Source: Bryum argenteum
Taxonomy: Eukaryota; Streptophyta; Bryopsida; Bryales; Bryaceae
Direction of reading: 5' to 3'
Assembly (NCBI GenBank): GCA_037043015.1
Contig: CM073326.1
Span: 18,422,345-18,486,344 of the forward strand
DNA length: 64,000 nucleotides
In this document: positions 1 through 10,458 of the stretch, one piece after another
How the letters are laid out: every line of letters begins with the position of its first letter
Numbering within the stretch: the first letter of the stretch is position 1
Made by a program: the position numbers and the translations under genes
The notes under the pieces: generated by a model
Told to the model about the DNA's origin: nothing
The model's database searches: none
What the model saw: only the letters and a program-made list of their open reading frames with translations

Positions 1-240
1 TGTCCTTTGTTCTCCGTTCTCTATACTTTGTTTCCTTCTTCATGGTTTTTCATCTCCATTCTTGGTTTCCATTTTTTGTTCCTTGTTCCCGATTCCCCCT
101 CTCCTAACTACCCTCCTTGCTTCCCATCTTATGTTTCCGGTTCTTGTTCCATATTCCCTCAATCTCTACTTCACTCCTTTGCTCTCATTTTCATATGCGA
201 CATTCATTGTCCCTTCGACTCCTTGTTATATTATTGGGAT
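1..240. repeat. T/C-rich low-complexity repeat, copy A
   Basis: The region is built from short degenerate phrases such as TTCCTTGTTCCCGATTCCCC. It closely resembles 58020-58445: both end in a shared phrase of the type CATT..TCCCTTCGACTCC followed by TGTT and AT-rich DNA. This is a dispersed repeat of unknown class. The reading frames across it are open only because the sequence is pyrimidine-rich, and no protein is supported. Confidence 0.6.
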
Positions 241-1512
241 ATAATAAACACTTAATAACAACCAAAATTATACCACTTACCATAACTCTTCAAAACTCAT
301 TAAAATTCTTCATACCGTGTATACATGACCAAATGACAATGACGATGACCATGCATGTATGGATTGCCAAGAGACACACACAAACATATAGTGATAAGAA
401 TTGATATGAGGAATACAATGAATGTATCACATATTAATAATGAACCATACAAACTTAAGGATGAAAAATTCATAGTTCGGTTAAAGCAACATTTAAAAAA
501 GGTGTGTTGTTTTTATATCACACTTTTTCGGTTCAAAAGTAGGTATGTAACTTCAAAATGAGTTGTTTTTTGAAAAAAGCTTGTTGTATCATTTTTTTTT
601 ATAAATGGAAAAACATGCAGATTCATGCAAAATAGTTTGAGGAAATTTATACGTATCATGCTCTCTCATATTTGCATAGAATTCTTCCTTCTAGCACTTT
701 CATTCAATGATTTGGTAAATTGGTTTTTATTGGTTTTGGATGTATTGAGAGTTGTACATAGGTGCTTGTAACTTGCTATAATGGTTCAATTTTTAATATT
801 CTTTGCATACATGTGGCTTTTTCCAAGGAGACAAACAACTTAGATTCTCGCATGTGTTAAGAGAGTGACGAAACATAATGCAGACTACTCCATGTGCATC
901 TTATGTCCATTCTTAGGAATTGTAATTGTGATCTTGCATGTATGGTTTAACTACCTTACTAACCCACTACAACAAGACACTTCAAAGACGCCCCCAAAGA
1001 GCCCTTTCGACCACTCTATGGGAAAAGTGTATCCATTGGCCACCAAATAACTTTGTGAAGAGACTGTTTGAGAGCATTGTAATTTTTGGGGGTATTCCTA
1101 TCGTAGTTTTATTTATTTATTTTTACTATTTGACTTTCCTTTGGCAGTTTTTTTATAATGTAACATTTGGTTATTAAGTTTAATATATTGGTTGTAATGT
1201 TGTTGGTTAGTTATGTGAACAACTTTTGATACTCTCTATCTAATTATCTCTAGGTATTGATAATGTGCAGCATGAACATAAGTTTATAGGCCTTTGCCAA
1301 AGCACTTGAGTGTGGCCTCTTAGAGTTTCGGCTAAAGGAGGTGAGAAAAAAATGCATGCCAAATTCCATGAGGAATCTATATTCAGAATGAAAGCAATGA
1401 AGTATTATACTTTAATAGATGAACGGGGTTATTATATATTATATGCAAAGTATACGACAAATTTGTAATTCTTGGTTACAAAGTTTTTTCTTCCCGAATT
1501 GCAGGAAACAAC
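241..1512. other. AT-rich intergenic spacer
   Basis: No coding exon, RNA gene or clear mobile element was recognised here. The short open frames show no recognisable domain and are broken by frequent stops. Confidence 0.5.
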
Positions 1513-1616
1513 ATCCCCAATCCCTCCCAACTACGGTGATATCCAAACTGTACTTTGTGTATTCATCCCCAATCCCTCCCAACTACGGTGATATCCAAAC
1601 TGTACTTTGTGTATTC
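1513..1616. repeat. Perfect 52-bp tandem duplication
   Basis: Two back-to-back copies of a 52-base unit that begins ATCCCCAATCCCTCCC, at 1513-1564 and 1565-1616. The copies look identical, which points to a recent duplication. They lie about 400 bases upstream of the bHLH gene start. Confidence 0.9.
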
Positions 1617-2029
1617 ATGCCGTCATAGGTTCCAATTATGTTCATTCTTTGTCGTGTTCATCTTACCTACCAAGGAAGGGAAGCAGGAACTACCTACTAA
1701 GGAACGAAGAGATCGCGGGAGCGTGTGGAAAGAGCGCGCGCGGAGGGGCCCCACGAGCCGCTACGCACACGCAGGCGCGTGTCCAAGCATGGCCGCCCCT
1801 CCCATTCGCACCCCGCCCTCAACCTCTGCCGCGCTCCCGCTGTCGCGTGCTCACCCCGTGCCACCCCACTTTCGCCTTCCCCACCTCCAGGACCCCCGTC
1901 CCTCCCTCCCCCGATCCCCGCCCCCTCTACTACATCCTCTCCCTTTCCCTTCCCTCAATTTCCACTGCATGCAAGCCCGCTCCGGCCCTGGTCAGTCTCT
2001 TTGCAAAATTGGATGTTCCCGATGCTCTG

Positions 2030-3376
2030 ATGGCGACGCTCCGCACCTCGCACCCGCGCCTCTGGATTCACGAATCGCGCCTCGCTATGCCCTCCGACCC
2101 CGCCGAATGTGCCGCTCCTCCCATGGCTACCTTGACCCCTGAATGCAGGTGATTGTCTCCTCCCCTTGGCTGGTTCGTAGTTTTAGCTTTCGTTGGCTAG
2201 CTTAATTTTTCTGAATGCAGGTGATCGTTTCGTATTTTAGCTTAGAACGCGAATTGTTTAATTCTTCTTCTTGCTTAGGTTTTAAATTTTTTTTTGACGA
2301 TTGAGGAGCAGGGCTCGAGATGCGGGAGACGATCAGAGCCACTTGCCGCCTGCTAGAAAGCTGCAGAAAGCTGGTCGAGAGCGGCTGCGGAGAGATCAAC
2401 TTAATGAGCAATTCGCTAAACTCGCGGACGTTCTTGGTGAGTGCATTAGAAAATTGCTTGATGAAGAGGTTAAGTAAATTTTTTTTGGAGACGTTAAGAT
2501 TGATGAGAGTTTCTGTTATCAGATCCTATTCGGCCTCGAAATGACAAAGGCAGCATTCTTGCTGAGAGCATACTTGCGGTGAATGAGCTTCGGGCCGACA
2601 TCGCTCGCATGAAGAGCGAGAACGTTGCTCTTTCGGACGAATCAAGAGATGTAAGCACCTCCTCCTGCCGCATTTTACCAGCGAATGATTGAGGACATTT
2701 TCTAACGTGTTGATGTGCGCAGTTGACTGCAGAGAAAGCGGAGTTGCAGGAAGAGAAGACGCTTTTGGAGTCGCAGACAGGGCAGTTGCAGGAGCAACTG
2801 AATCAAAACGGCGAGAATAACACGATTCAGAGTGGATTTAATATCCAGTTTAATCCTTACTCCATGATGATGAAAGGCGGCAAGGAAGACGCTGGACTTT
2901 CTCCGTTCTTCCCTGTGGCACCGTTCATGCATCCTGCTTATCAAACGTTCGGCATGCTTGGTCCCAGACAACATATTCACGTGGAACGACCCGCTGCGAG
3001 ATACCCTGCTCCGATTCATCCCACTCCGTTGTATCCCTCCAAGATTTTGAACCCGTTGGATCCCCCGACTGACTTGCAGCTGCAAACCCCTGGCCTGCAA
3101 TCCCCTTCTTCGAAATCTCAACGCTCTTCAAGATCTCAACGCTCTCAGGAAAACACAACGGTACGTGCTCTTCAAACATACTCATCAGAGTGATAAAGCA
3201 GCAAGCTACATTGCGTCTCTTAGCTTCACAGATACATTGCCTCTGCGACAGAGTGACTTTGCTTTTTAGATTCTAAACGAGGCCGGGCTTGTTTAACGCA
3301 GGACGACGCTCGGTCAAGAGGAGATGACCAACTCGCTCCCCAGCTTTCTCTATCAACAAACTCCAGTCTAGAGTGA
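2030..3376 (+). CDS. bHLH transcription factor, subgroup IVb (bHLH121/URI-like)
   Basis: Five predicted exons: 2030-2148, 2312-2436, 2523-2650, 2723-3160, 3302-3376 (294 aa). All junctions are GT-AG and phase-consistent. The basic region and helix 1 lie near residues 54-81, with the motif GRERLRRDQLNEQF. Loop and helix 2 (DPIRPRNDKGSIL) follow across the exon 2/3 junction, then a heptad-rich coiled coil (ESRDLTAEKAELQEEKTLLE) and a proline-rich C-terminal half. The phrase RPRNDK plus the extended coiled coil is what I know from Arabidopsis bHLH121 and its relative bHLH47/POPEYE, which act in iron-deficiency signalling; an iron role here is inference. The Glu and Arg residues expected for E-box contact are present (E63, R66, R67). 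The start was chosen as the in-frame ATG nearest the basic domain; upstream in-frame codons remain open, so the N-terminus is uncertain. The 3' UTR may contain another intron near 3420-3560. Confidence 0.85.
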
Positions 3377-4215
3377 GCGACCTTGCTTCAGAAAGTCATC
3401 AGCTGAGGTATGTGGTGCTCGAGCATGAAAAATGCATGTGTTATTGCGACATGTATGAAATAAACTCCGAGATCATGTACTATTGCTCACTCCAATTGCG
3501 TTGCTTGGTGTACTTGAAAGTGTGCCTTGTGTCTAATTTTCAGCGTAATGTACTCTTTGCAGAGTTGCGGGTATGGTGAAGGTGTTAAACGCTCTGGCAA
3601 TCGGCACACGGTAGAGGATTTGCGAGCCTCGTTTTGTGACCAAAATCAAACGCACACGGATGTAATTTCTCTGCGAAAGGGCCCTTCTCCGTTCGCTGCC
3701 GCCTGCCCATCTCTTTAGCACCATTGTGAATATGGTCCATTTAGTTGTGGAGTCATTTTGTACTATGCGACATTTTCCGGACAAATAGGAGAGCGAGAAT
3801 ATGATGTTTTAGAAGTATGTGGTATAATGGAAACAGCAATTTCGTCAATTGATTGATGATTTTCAAAATCCTGTCTACACATCACTTCCGGCGGAGAGCG
3901 GCCACACATCCAGATTCTAATACCGAAGCTTCTCAAATTAGAATGAAAGCCAAGTAGCCACTCTACTAACTAGTGCTGATCGTTAAACTTCGAAAGAAAG
4001 TAAAAAATATAAAATAAAGATGAGTAAATACTGTACAAACTTCTGCTTAGGTGTCACCAATCCTTAACCTGAGCATGTTCTTACCATGAGAATGCCACTA
4101 GGTGCCAATAACCTCACTAAGGATCTCATGAGGGGATCTACATGCGATGTCACTCTGTAGTGACATAATAAGCATGAAAGTGCGCGGATTCTAGTGATTT
4201 GTGATGAGCGTAAAG
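3377..4215. other. Convergent 3' regions of bHLH and TXNDC9-like genes
   Basis: This holds the probable 3' UTRs of two convergent genes. A possible 3' UTR intron of the bHLH gene runs from a donor after CAGCTGAG at about 3408 to an acceptor near 3562. No other gene was recognised. Confidence 0.4.
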
Positions 4216-6313
4216 TTACTCTGAATCAGAATCTGCATACACTGTTGACCGCACGGTCCTAGCTACTTTCTCCTCACCGTCTTCGTCTACAACTTTCTTG
4301 GCAATGAGCAATCCTGCAGACAAACCGACAAATGGTAAGAAACTCCGAAGCTGCTTCCATACGTGAAGGAGCAATAATATACATGGTCAAGATATGACTC
4401 CATACAGAAGGTATTATAATTGATAAAATCGAAATTTAAAAAAAGCATAGAGATTTGTATAGTTTAATATAGTTAAGTGTTTTATATAGTTGATATCGTA
4501 CATCAAAATGTAGATTTTAGTACCTGCTTTGAGAAGACGGGATTCTAAAGATCTGGTGGCGAAATCATCAACGCCTCCAAGCTCTTGAAATCCTATTATT
4601 CTGTCAACGGCGACTCCATCCCTGCAAATTGCAACTGTTTAGACAAGCAATCGATAACAGCTATGGAGCAACAGTCAAGCTGCAGTTAAAAAGCAAGAAG
4701 AGACTTGAACTGTGAATATATGAGAGGCCTTTATGGACACACGAACTCGTGATGTGCCCATCTAAAGAATCTCATGGCTGTAAGTAGCCTTAATGTCTGT
4801 CCATATTTACAACAGGCACGCTCCCAATGCGTCCAGTCAAGAATTAGGACAATTGAGAAAAGATTGATAACACAACAACGAAGCATTACCTAAATAGTAT
4901 TACACAAGGCAGAACCTTGATGGCCAACTTGGTGACGAAGAATGGACAATTCTGCAAAATAGACACCAATACACCATCAAGCATAAATCGTCGCATGCAA
5001 GAACAATATGGTACACAAAACGAATTGACTAATGCTTGTATTACCTCGGCATCGATGCAAATGAACTTGGTATCGAAATATTTGGGAGTCAAAAGCTTCA
5101 GATGCTTGTCCATGATCCTGCGTATTAATTACAGAAACGTCAGAGATGAACAATGGAGTTGTTCCTGTGTTGCTAAAGAAGAAAGAGGAAATTAAGCTTA
5201 CTTGCAGCGAATGAATTCTCGATGGAAAAAGTGGCAGACTACCCTGGGGCTCTTGGTTACTTCGCTTAGAAAATCGCCTTCGGTTACTAATCTGTATTCA
5301 CCATACCCTTGCTGTTGCAGCTTTTGCCGTTTCTCAGCTTCTCTCTGTCCATGACAACCTATACTCACTGTCAAAACAACGTAAAATAATCTGCATCTGA
5401 CCTTACAAAAACGGCTACAAAAAAATAATCTGTATCAGATTACTCAATGCATTTTACATACTTGAGTAGGAATGTACACTTGTTAAATAACCAACACAAT
5501 GAGCTTTTCTCATTATTTGGTTATCCATACTACGTAGAATTAACCTGCAATAGATTCAGTTCCTAGAGTATCATCATAAGAAAGTGATAGACCGACCTTC
5601 ATGGCTTGGATGCGCTCGGCATGGAGCTTTTCCAGTTCAGGATCCTGCTCTCACACACACAGGGATATATGTACCTTAGAAAATGACCTGAAACAACGAA
5701 CACCAGCAAGAGTACGGTCACAAAACAAGATACATTCTAATTCGTAAACCCTCACTAATTTACAAATAAATGCCTTCTGAAATAAGAGCGAGAAAGTATA
5801 GTGATGTCACTTACATCCATGAGGTCATCGAGGTCAACTTCTTCATGCTTCTGTTGACTCCCTTGAGCTTTATATTGCGCGACCATCTCCTATAATCAGG
5901 AACAAAGACTCTCAGATCTCTCTAATCGAGAGTGCTGACATAGAAACCACGGTGGTCTACAAAACTGTATAATCGCCCGAGGTTTGAGTCTAGTCTTGAT
6001 GTTACTAATACTCGGGTCTACAAAACAACTTTGTGAGTATCAACGCCTCCAACGAATATACTGACAGTTACAAATCATCTCGATTGATTAGGACAATGCC
6101 AGATATGTGGCGGAACCTTAAAACCCTAATGAGCTGAAGAGAGAGAGAGAGGAATGAGCTATGGTATCGAAGGGGGGAATGCAGATTTATGAGTTGTGGG
6201 GAGAGAGAGGGGGAAGTGGAGTTAGTGACCTTCTGGTAATCGCGTGCGGCCGCATTGAGGGCCGTCCCCATGGCCAAGTCGCCCATTTGTGTCCGGAACT
6301 TCTTCCCGTCCAT
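4216..6313 (-). CDS. Thioredoxin-fold phosducin-like protein, TXNDC9 homologue
   Basis: Eight exons on the minus strand, read from high to low: 6313-6230, 5889-5815, 5644-5597, 5344-5202, 5117-5045, 4951-4890, 4621-4524, 4313-4216 (226 aa). All junctions are GT-AG and the frame is unbroken. A charged helical N-terminus (to about residue 75) is followed by a thioredoxin-like domain with RVVCHFFHREFIRCKIMDKHLK, NCPFFVTKLAIKVLP and a C-terminal IIGFQELGG segment. This is the TXNDC9/phosducin-like 3 family, which modulates folding of tubulin and actin by the CCT chaperonin in the cytosol. The redox CxxC of true thioredoxins is absent, as is usual for the family, so it should not be a disulfide reductase. 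Length equals the usual size of about 226 aa. The start codon opens MDGKKFRTQMGDLAMG; no nearer ATG fits. Confidence 0.92.
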
Positions 6314-6452
6314 CTTGAATGAATGCTGCTGAAACTGCAAGGCCTGCAGATTACAATGCGACTCGATCCGCAACCCTAGTCGCGACAGAGCGTCTTTAGT
6401 GAGACTGAAAAACAATGGTTGCGAGGAGAATGAGTGAGGAGCTAAGTCTCAG

Positions 6453-6709
6453 GTCCCAAGTCCCTGGCTCCAAGTCGCAGGATCCAAGTCCCTGGCTCCA
6501 AGTCGGGGGATCCAAGTCCCTGGCTCCAAGTCGCAGGATCCAAGTCCCTGGCTCCAAGTCGGAGGATCCAAGTCCCTGGCTCCAAGTCGCAGGATCCAAG
6601 TCCCTGGCTCCAAGTCGCAGGATCCAAGTCCCTGGCTCCAAGTCGCAGGATCCAAGTCCCTGGCTCCAAGTCGCAGGATCCAAGTCCCTGGCTCCAAGTC
6701 CGAGACTCC
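6453..6709. repeat. 28-bp minisatellite, about nine copies
   Basis: About nine head-to-tail copies of a 28-base unit, itself two related 14-base halves (CCAAGTCCCTGGCT and CCAAGTCGCAGGAT). Copies differ only at a few bases, for example GCAGGAT, GGGGGAT or GGAGGAT. Each internal boundary carries a GGATCC site. It starts about 140 bases upstream of the TXNDC9-like ATG. Because 28 is not a multiple of three and the unit has no stop, several frames on both strands stay open; these are artefacts. Confidence 0.95.
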
Positions 6710-6799
6710 AACTGTTTCAGGCTTCAAGTCCGTGTGTCCCGCAAACCCGATTCGGGACTCGAGCATTCGAACCTTGGATGGATTCGTGGGACTAAAAGC

Positions 6800-9359
6800 C
6801 ACAATGAGCAAGTCAATGAGATATTTTTATATGTCAGAAAATAATTTGGACAATTGTAACTAAGATGAAGAACTTCAAACCTATTTGAGTCCAATTTGAA
6901 TAGAGTGTTTGTTTGACATTTCCTTACATACATGCCTATAGCTCATTACGGGTTTTCTAAAGTACTAGTGAGAGAAACTTTTTAAAAATAAAAACAAAAA
7001 TAATATTCATTGTGTAAATTGAGAGATTCAAAAATTCCATTAATATAGGGCTATTCAAAATTTTGCCGTTGAAGTGCAACCAAGCATCACACAAATCATA
7101 CTTGGACAAAAACAAGGGCCACTTGGAATACATAAAAGAATATAGTTACCAATCTTTTATTCATTCAATTTACAAGGATTGTTGGTTTACAGATTCTTGC
7201 AATGAGGAGATGTACACCAAAACGCAACACTTTTCTTTTCAAAGTTAGAAGATATGATAACGAATAATAATATTTGTCTAATGATTACTAGGATGAAGAG
7301 TTTTGGTAAGTGTTATTTGACTATTACCAAGAGTTGATTAAATCCAATCAACATAAGAAGGAGACTGAGGGAACATGGGAATTGGAGTTGAGAGCAAGGA
7401 AATTGACAGTCAAGAATAGACGACAAGAACTGGGATTAGGAATTTGGAGAGATCAAATCAAGAACAAAGGATGGAGAATTAAGAATGAAAGAACGATAAG
7501 CAAGCTATACTTTTTGAAGAGCATGGAGAACCACGAACGAGGAAACAAGGGACATGGGATTATTTTTGAGGTGCACCAAACTTAAAGTTGTTCCATCGGG
7601 TCAACAAGGACCTTACTTGTTGTACATGACATATCTACTTCTATAATAAAATATTGTTTGGCAATCCTTCCTACCCACCAATGTACCAACCTACCAACCC
7701 ATGAACTTACCAACCTACCTACCTTCTTTTATGTATTAAAAAATTATGAATAAAGAGAGAGGAAAAGGGAGAAAAAAAACCGTTTGAGGAAATGGTAAAC
7801 ACGGGATACTTTTTTAAAAGTACCATGTAAAGACCTTTCCCGTCGAGACGACTAGAATCATACTAGTTGAACAATAATATAATTTGACACTATAGTGCAT
7901 ATTAGAGCACCATACGACATAAAGATATAAACTCTTACCCTTTTCAGAGGTCGGCATGAATTAAGTGTATGTTCGTTTAGAAAGTAAGCCAATGTCCACG
8001 AGACAGAGGGCCACTGCTTTAGAACTACTTACCCCATTTGGCAGTAAACACTTTAGTAATCCAAGATAAACTATGTGGTCACTTGTATTTGGTCTACAAT
8101 TGCGGGAGCAAGGAGTACAACACATTGTAAATAAACTTCTATAAGTATTTGGGTCTATTTTCTACCAGAGGCAAATATTAGTGTCAATAAGTGGCTAGTA
8201 TTTTAGTCTTTTATTATTAATTGTCTCCTGTGAGAATCTATTGTTACATTATGTGAAGTATGTGAATTCGATGAATGGAATTGTAAGATTGCTTGATGGG
8301 TGTGATGGTGGGTCGTTCTTGTGTGGAAGCCTTTCAACGCATAAAATGTCTAGTTTAAATCTTGCGTTGAAGTGGCATCTTTGCTATGTGCATGTACATG
8401 GAAGTAGCCATGGAGGGGTTGTCTTTTCTTGGGGATTGTTGATAAATGTACCTGCGTTCACAAGGATGTAGCATCTGGATTTTTGTGATGATAGAGAGAG
8501 TTTTCTTAATTCCCATATTGCTTTGTTATGTTTTTTGACTATAATGGCGTGAATGTGATGGTCAGTGCATTTTAGAAGTGCTTGTAGCCATGTGTTTACG
8601 TTTGGTGAATTACAGATTGACCATGTGATTGAAGAAACCTTTCTTTACCAAAGAATAGTTGTTTTCTTACATTGTCCATATATTGGGATGTGCGTAGTTC
8701 TAAGATATTAGTTCTAAAATATTAGTTTTCAGTGAGTATGTGAGTCTCAAATTTTGCCAAAATGTGCTGGATATTTCATAATCAATCACCATACGACACA
8801 TTGTATACTAAAGTTGTATATTACAACTCGAATATTAAAAGCATATATAGAAGATTGCATATTGGTATTTTCATGAGGTAATCATAATAAATTGTATGTA
8901 CAATGCATTCATCAATAATATTGACAACATATAACATGATTGTGTGTTGTGAATCGTATTATGATCGACCAACCATTCATTTGGAAAGAAACTCTTGAAC
9001 ATCACTATTGCAATAGTCTTTTTGTCGTATGACACCAAAAACTAAAAGTGACTAGAAGCAAACATAAGAGAAATACAAATACCTTTTTTGACTAAAAAAC
9101 ATGGGTTCTACAAAATAATTCATAAGTGACCCTCTCACCTTTGGTACCCATGTTCCAAAAATTTCGATGGTAGAAACTTCAGAGGGGCTACTCATGAAAC
9201 GCCAACACCTGAAATTGATTGGGCTATACAATATCAAAAAAGTAGCCCATAAAGAAAATCTTCTTATGTTTAGAGGCTCTACTAAAATAAACTACACACA
9301 AGAGAAGATCTGCAAATCACATTTGGTAGCAAACTCACCAATGTTCTGCTCCATATATA
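6800..9359. other. AT-rich intergenic spacer
   Basis: About 2.5 kb with no recognisable gene. It includes a run of CCAACCTACC-type short repeats near 7665-7735. The longest open frames (for example 7310-7585 and 8241-8471) have no domain I can name and no supporting splice structure. Confidence 0.5.
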
Positions 9360-9475
9360 GCAGGAGCCCCCGACGGGAGGGTATTCCGCCGGGGGAGATA
9401 CCAGACGCGGAGGGCGGTAACCCGACGCGGAGGGTATTTCCCCTGGCGGAATACTCGACCGTTGGGGGCTCCTGC
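9360..9475. repeat. GC-rich imperfect palindrome (foldback)
   Basis: The first 31 bases (starting GCAGGAGCCCCCGACGG) pair with the last 31 (ending CCGTTGGGGGCTCCTGC) with few mismatches. A second inner pair, GGGGAGATACC with GGTATTTCCCC, extends the stem. The loop side holds two direct copies of GACGCGGAGGG. The 116-base structure is strikingly GC-rich in an AT-rich neighbourhood. It could be a foldback element, a small-RNA precursor or a structured transcript; no target-site duplication was obvious. Confidence 0.8.
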
Positions 9476-9631
9476 TGCGTAACACACTGCTCGGGTTTTG
9501 TTGCTATTTGTCAAGTTCCTTTGTATTTGCGTTGCTTATATCATATAATGTTCATCATACAATTTTATGATTTTTTTTTGTGTTGCCCGGGTTTTTTTTC
9601 TGTAAGGTGAGAATTGGAGAGGCCGTCATGT

Positions 9632-9668
9632 CGTAATGCCCTCTCTGGAGAGAGCAGAGGGCATTACG
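9632..9668. repeat. Perfect 13-bp hairpin
   Basis: CGTAATGCCCTCT is followed by an 11-base spacer and its exact reverse complement AGAGGGCATTACG. It is not followed by a T-run that would suggest a Pol III terminator. Function unknown. Confidence 0.8.
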
Positions 9669-9741
9669 GAACTGGAGCTCCCTTCAAATGAAGAGGCCCG
9701 AAACCGGATAGTGTGTTACGTATTATTTGAGCCATTATTAA

Positions 9742-9944
9742 CCCTTAAAGGTCTGAGAGTGCCGTGGCGACCAGTAGAATACGGTGTATTTTGGTTGTAT
9801 TTGGAGTGAATGCACACCTTTAATGGGTTTGAGTTCAAAGAAGAAGTTGACATTTGAATTAATGCGGTTACGATTCCAGTTTAGAGTTTCTTGTTGGTAG
9901 CAAATCCTAATTATACGACAGCATACATAAGGGACTTTTAAGGG
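9742..9944. mobile_element. TTAA-flanked MITE (piggyBac-like ends), 203 bp
   Basis: The left end reads TTAA then CCCTTAAAGGTC; the right end reads GGGACTTTTAAGGG then TTAA (duplications at 9738-9741 and 9945-9948). Terminal inverted repeats starting CCC next to a TTAA duplication are the hallmark of piggyBac-superfamily elements. There is no coding capacity, so it would need a transposase supplied elsewhere. Related termini occur at 43120-44280 and 45680-46629. Confidence 0.6.
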
Positions 9945-10458
9945 TTAACACCTTTCAATAGTTTACTTTCCCTATGGGCGTCAGCTGAAAAAGAATGAAA
10001 GCAAAGCCTAACTGCAACTCACAAGTGACAAATGGCAACAGGAAAACTTATCCACCTGGTAAGCACTGTTCTCTCCTCCCTCCCTCCCTCCGGCACCTTC
10101 ATTCCGTCCGGCATTCCGCTCCTCGAGAAATTCGTTCAGATTCCGATCAACAGCTGCCCGATCTTCAATCACCTGCATTTCAAAGAACATTCCAATGATT
10201 CGATCGGTGCAATTCATTTGCGTTTCTGCGGAGTTTCGGCTTCAAACGAGCCTAATCAGTCGTGGAGCTTCAAGTCCAGGTAAGGCGATGGCAAAATTCG
10301 CTTTGGAGGGAAACAGATTGCTGCAGCCTCTGCATTGGAACACTCCGAGGCTTTTGTGCCCTTTTCTATGCGATAGAGTAATTTTGAGCTTGTGGAGTGG
10401 TGCAGGGCATTGGACGAACAATAGCAGATATTGCTCCAAAAGGTTTCAGTCGTGCAAG

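Noticed and set aside
1555..2152. 195- and 181-codon frames before the bHLH domain
   Set aside because: The 195-codon frame is not in phase with the bHLH exon 2. The 181-codon frame is in phase, but only its last 39 codons were accepted as exon 1; the rest is Pro/Ser/Arg-rich leader composition including a tandem repeat.
6396..6811. Long open frames on both strands through the minisatellite
   Set aside because: They arise because the 28-base unit has no stop codon in several frames; the predicted proteins are pure repeats with no homology expected.
7310..7585. 91-codon frame in AT-rich spacer
   Set aside because: Charged but repetitive composition (AAG/GAA-rich DNA), no domain, and no similarity I can recall.
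9167..9610. Open frames on both strands across the GC-rich foldback
   Set aside because: The palindrome makes both strands encode similar Pro/Gly/Arg-rich peptides; this is a structural artefact.
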